A stretch of 15,651 nt of DNA, from positions 1 to 15,651 of the forward strand of contig CALMNY010000017.1 of the NCBI GenBank assembly GCA_937872125.1, read 5' to 3'. The position numbers and the translations under genes were made by a program. Shown here one piece after another: positions 14,447 to 15,651 of the stretch (its first letter is position 1; each line of letters begins with the position of its first letter). The notes under the pieces are model-generated. The model searched no databases. It was not told the origin of the DNA and was given only the letters and a program-made list of their open reading frames with translations. This DNA is from an uncultured Candidatus Competibacteraceae bacterium (GTDB lineage: Bacteria; Pseudomonadota; Gammaproteobacteria; Competibacterales; Competibacteraceae).

Positions 14447-14709
14447 AAACCGTCTTCATCGGTAATTTACCTTCGGATGCCACCGACCAGGAAGTGACTG
14501 ATTTATTCGCCGCTTACGGGCGAGTGCATGGGCTGCGACTGACCCGGGATGTATTTTCCGGCCTCTGTCGCGGTTTCGGCTTCGTCAAGATGGAAGGCCA
14601 CGAGGCGCGCGCCGCCATCGGCGGACTCAACGGTCGGGAGCTGCGTGGCCAGCGCCTGAAGGTGAACGAGGAGCGGGCGCCCAATACCCGGGGCGGACGC
14701 CACCGCTAA
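14443..14709 (+). CDS. Small single-RRM RNA-binding protein
   Basis: The 88-residue protein is almost entirely one RNA recognition motif. RNP2 is VFIGNL (4-9) and RNP1 is RGFGFVKM (43-50), with the aromatic residues Phe45 and Phe47 in place for stacking on RNA bases; Phe5 is at the RNP2 position. The C-terminus ends in a short basic tail (NTRGGRHR). It resembles the Rbp proteins of cyanobacteria and many proteobacteria, several of which are cold-induced. Its start overlaps the helicase stop by 4 nt and GGAGA lies 8 nt upstream, so the helicase and RRM protein are made together and may work on the same RNAs. A joint role is inferred from coupling alone. Confidence 0.94.
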   Translation: MKTVFIGNLPSDATDQEVTDLFAAYGRVHGLRLTRDVFSGLCRGFGFVKMEGHEARAAIGGLNGRELRGQRLKVNEERAPNTRGGRHR

Positions 14710-14793
14710 CTGGCAGAGACTATTTTCGTTGCCCCGCTTTTTAAAGATGCCGCGCGAAAGGCGGGGGATTCCACGCAATTCGACGAACTCCCT

Positions 14794-15453
14794 TTACATT
14801 TCGCGCAGGCTGATCATCGGCCAGCCACGTTCCTGCGCGTATTCCGCCAAGACGTCATCGGGGTCTACCGCCACCGGATAGGCAACCCGGCTAAGCAGCG
14901 GTAGATCGTTGTGGGAATCGCTGTAAAACCAGCTCTCCGCGAGGTCGTGGCCGGTTGCCGCCAGCCAGGCGTTCAGCCGCTCTACTTTACCCTGCTGAAA
15001 ACAGGGAATGCCATGCGGACGACCGGTGTAGCGTCCATTGACGAACTCCGGCTCGGTAGCCAACAGGTTTGGCACGCCCAGCATTTCAGCGATCGGTTCA
15101 GTGATGAAGCGATTGGTGGCGGTGATGATCAACAGGGTGTCGCCGGCTGTCCGGTGTTGCTTCACCAGTTCCATTGCGCGGGGCAACAGGATGGGGCGAA
15201 TTTTGGCCTCAAGGAATTGCGCCCGCCAGTTCAGCAACTCGGCCAGCGGGTTGCTCGCCAACGGCCGCAGCATGAACGTCAGAAATTCGTAGATGTCCAG
15301 CGTGCCCGCCCGGTATTGATCATAAAACCGCTGGTTTTCGCGCTCATAGAACGCGCCATCCACCAGGCCGCGCTCGACCAGGAATTGGCCCCACAGATAA
15401 TCACTGTCGCCGTCTAGCAGCGTATTGTCGAGATCAAAAATCGCCAGACTCAT
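14794..15453 (-). CDS. HAD-superfamily phosphatase, subfamily IB (SerB/CicA-like)
   Basis: The 219-residue protein starts with the HAD motif I DLDNTLLDGDSD (nucleophile Asp7, general acid Asp9). Motif II is ITAT (109-112), a lysine follows in QQGKVERLNAW, and motif IV is SDSHNDLPLL. The sequence between Asp9 and motif II is the helical cap of subclass IB, as in phosphoserine phosphatase SerB and CicA. Such proteins remove phosphate from small metabolites or, in some, from phospholipid precursors; the substrate cannot be told here. The ATG is preceded by GGTGGGG. The gene lies 51 nt downstream of the fis gene on the same strand, so it may share its transcript. It converges with the helicase/RRM unit across an 84-nt gap. 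Confidence 0.92.
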   Translation of the reverse strand: MSLAIFDLDNTLLDGDSDYLWGQFLVERGLVDGAFYERENQRFYDQYRAGTLDIYEFLTFMLRPLASNPLAELLNWRAQFLEAKIRPILLPRAMELVKQHRTAGDTLLIITATNRFITEPIAEMLGVPNLLATEPEFVNGRYTGRPHGIPCFQQGKVERLNAWLAATGHDLAESWFYSDSHNDLPLLSRVAYPVAVDPDDVLAEYAQERGWPMISLREM

Positions 15454-15504
15454 CGGTTCCCCACCATCTTTTCTGCGATCATCCTCGCCGTACTAGTCGC
15501 CGTG

Positions 15505-15651
15505 TTACTTTTGATCGAGACCGTATTGCCGGAGTTTCTTACGCAGGGTGCCACGGTTGATGCCAAGAATGATCGCGGCCCTGGTCTGGTTGCCATGGGT
15601 GAACTTCATCACGATGTCCAACAGCGGCGGCTCCACCTCGCGCAGCACCAG
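15505..15651 (-). CDS. fis: Fis nucleoid-associated protein, C-terminal part only (cut by window edge)
   Basis: Reading the minus strand from the last base gives 48 codons and a TAA at 15505-15507. The peptide contains [19 protein letters not shown] and [15 protein letters not shown], which are the dimer helix and helix-turn-helix of Fis at its normal C-terminus. About half of the usual 98 residues is present; the rest lies beyond the window. Fis bends DNA and regulates stable RNA and many other promoters in gammaproteobacteria. Usually fis follows a dus tRNA-dihydrouridine synthase gene, which would be expected just outside the right edge. Its presence is good evidence that this is chromosomal DNA from a gammaproteobacterium or close relative. 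Confidence 0.93.
   Translation of the reverse strand: MVLREVEPPLLDIVMKFTHGNQTRAAIILGINRGTLRKKLRQYGLDQK

Noticed and set aside
14732..14766. CCCCGC/GCGGGG inverted repeat between the RRM and HAD genes as a two-way terminator
   Set aside because: The stem is only 6 bp with a 23-nt loop, and there is no T-run after it on either strand.
1..15651. CRISPR arrays, tRNA or rRNA genes, insertion sequences
   Set aside because: I saw no regularly spaced repeats beyond three 9-nt units, no cloverleaf with a recognisable anticodon arm, and no transposase frame.

Overview
The window looks like chromosome from a GC-rich gammaproteobacterium. The C-terminal end of a Fis protein at the right edge, the GC-rich codon use and the RhlE-type helicase all fit this. 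An environmental lineage near Competibacter/Contendobacter or a Xanthomonas-like group is possible, but that is inference and the species cannot be read from the sequence.

The core (about 2342-12762) is a pigment cluster of the aryl-polyene/xanthomonadin type. A divergent intergenic region (3320-3535) separates two arms. The left arm, on the minus strand, begins with a XanB2/Hyg5-type chorismatase that would make hydroxybenzoate from chorismate. It then carries a BrnT/BrnA toxin-antitoxin pair and a UbiE-like methyltransferase. The right arm is one tight plus-strand operon of eleven genes: acyl carrier protein, LpxL-like acyltransferase, YdcF/DUF218 membrane protein, hot-dog dehydratase, LolA-like carrier, MMPL/RND exporter, ketosynthase, ketosynthase-like partner without an active-site Cys, FabG-like ketoreductase, family 2 glycosyltransferase and a small lipoprotein. 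Several neighbours overlap by 4-10 nt, and a hairpin plus T-run terminator (12770-12813) closes the operon.

The likely scheme is as follows. Chorismate gives 3-hydroxybenzoate. This is loaded on the ACP and extended by repeated KS/KR/DH cycles without enoyl reduction, giving a conjugated aryl polyene. The acyltransferase moves the chain to a lipid or glycerol carrier, the glycosyltransferase may add a sugar, and the MMPL and LolA-like proteins carry the product towards the outer membrane. A loading ligase is not in the window and may lie to the left, where a second methyltransferase runs off the edge.

To the right (12763-15651) the content changes to housekeeping genes. A 337-nt gene-free leader precedes a DEAD-box helicase (RhlE type, with a DEGD Walker B motif), which overlaps by 4 nt a small RRM RNA-binding protein. 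On the minus strand lie a HAD-IB phosphatase and, upstream of it, the truncated fis gene.

The points most worth a second look are the toxin-antitoxin pair inside the precursor-supply arm, a ketosynthase C-terminus and downstream ribosome-binding site made from a hairpin element, a triple 9-nt repeat at the dehydratase start, paired anti-Shine-Dalgarno repeats in the helicase leader, and the DEGD substitution.
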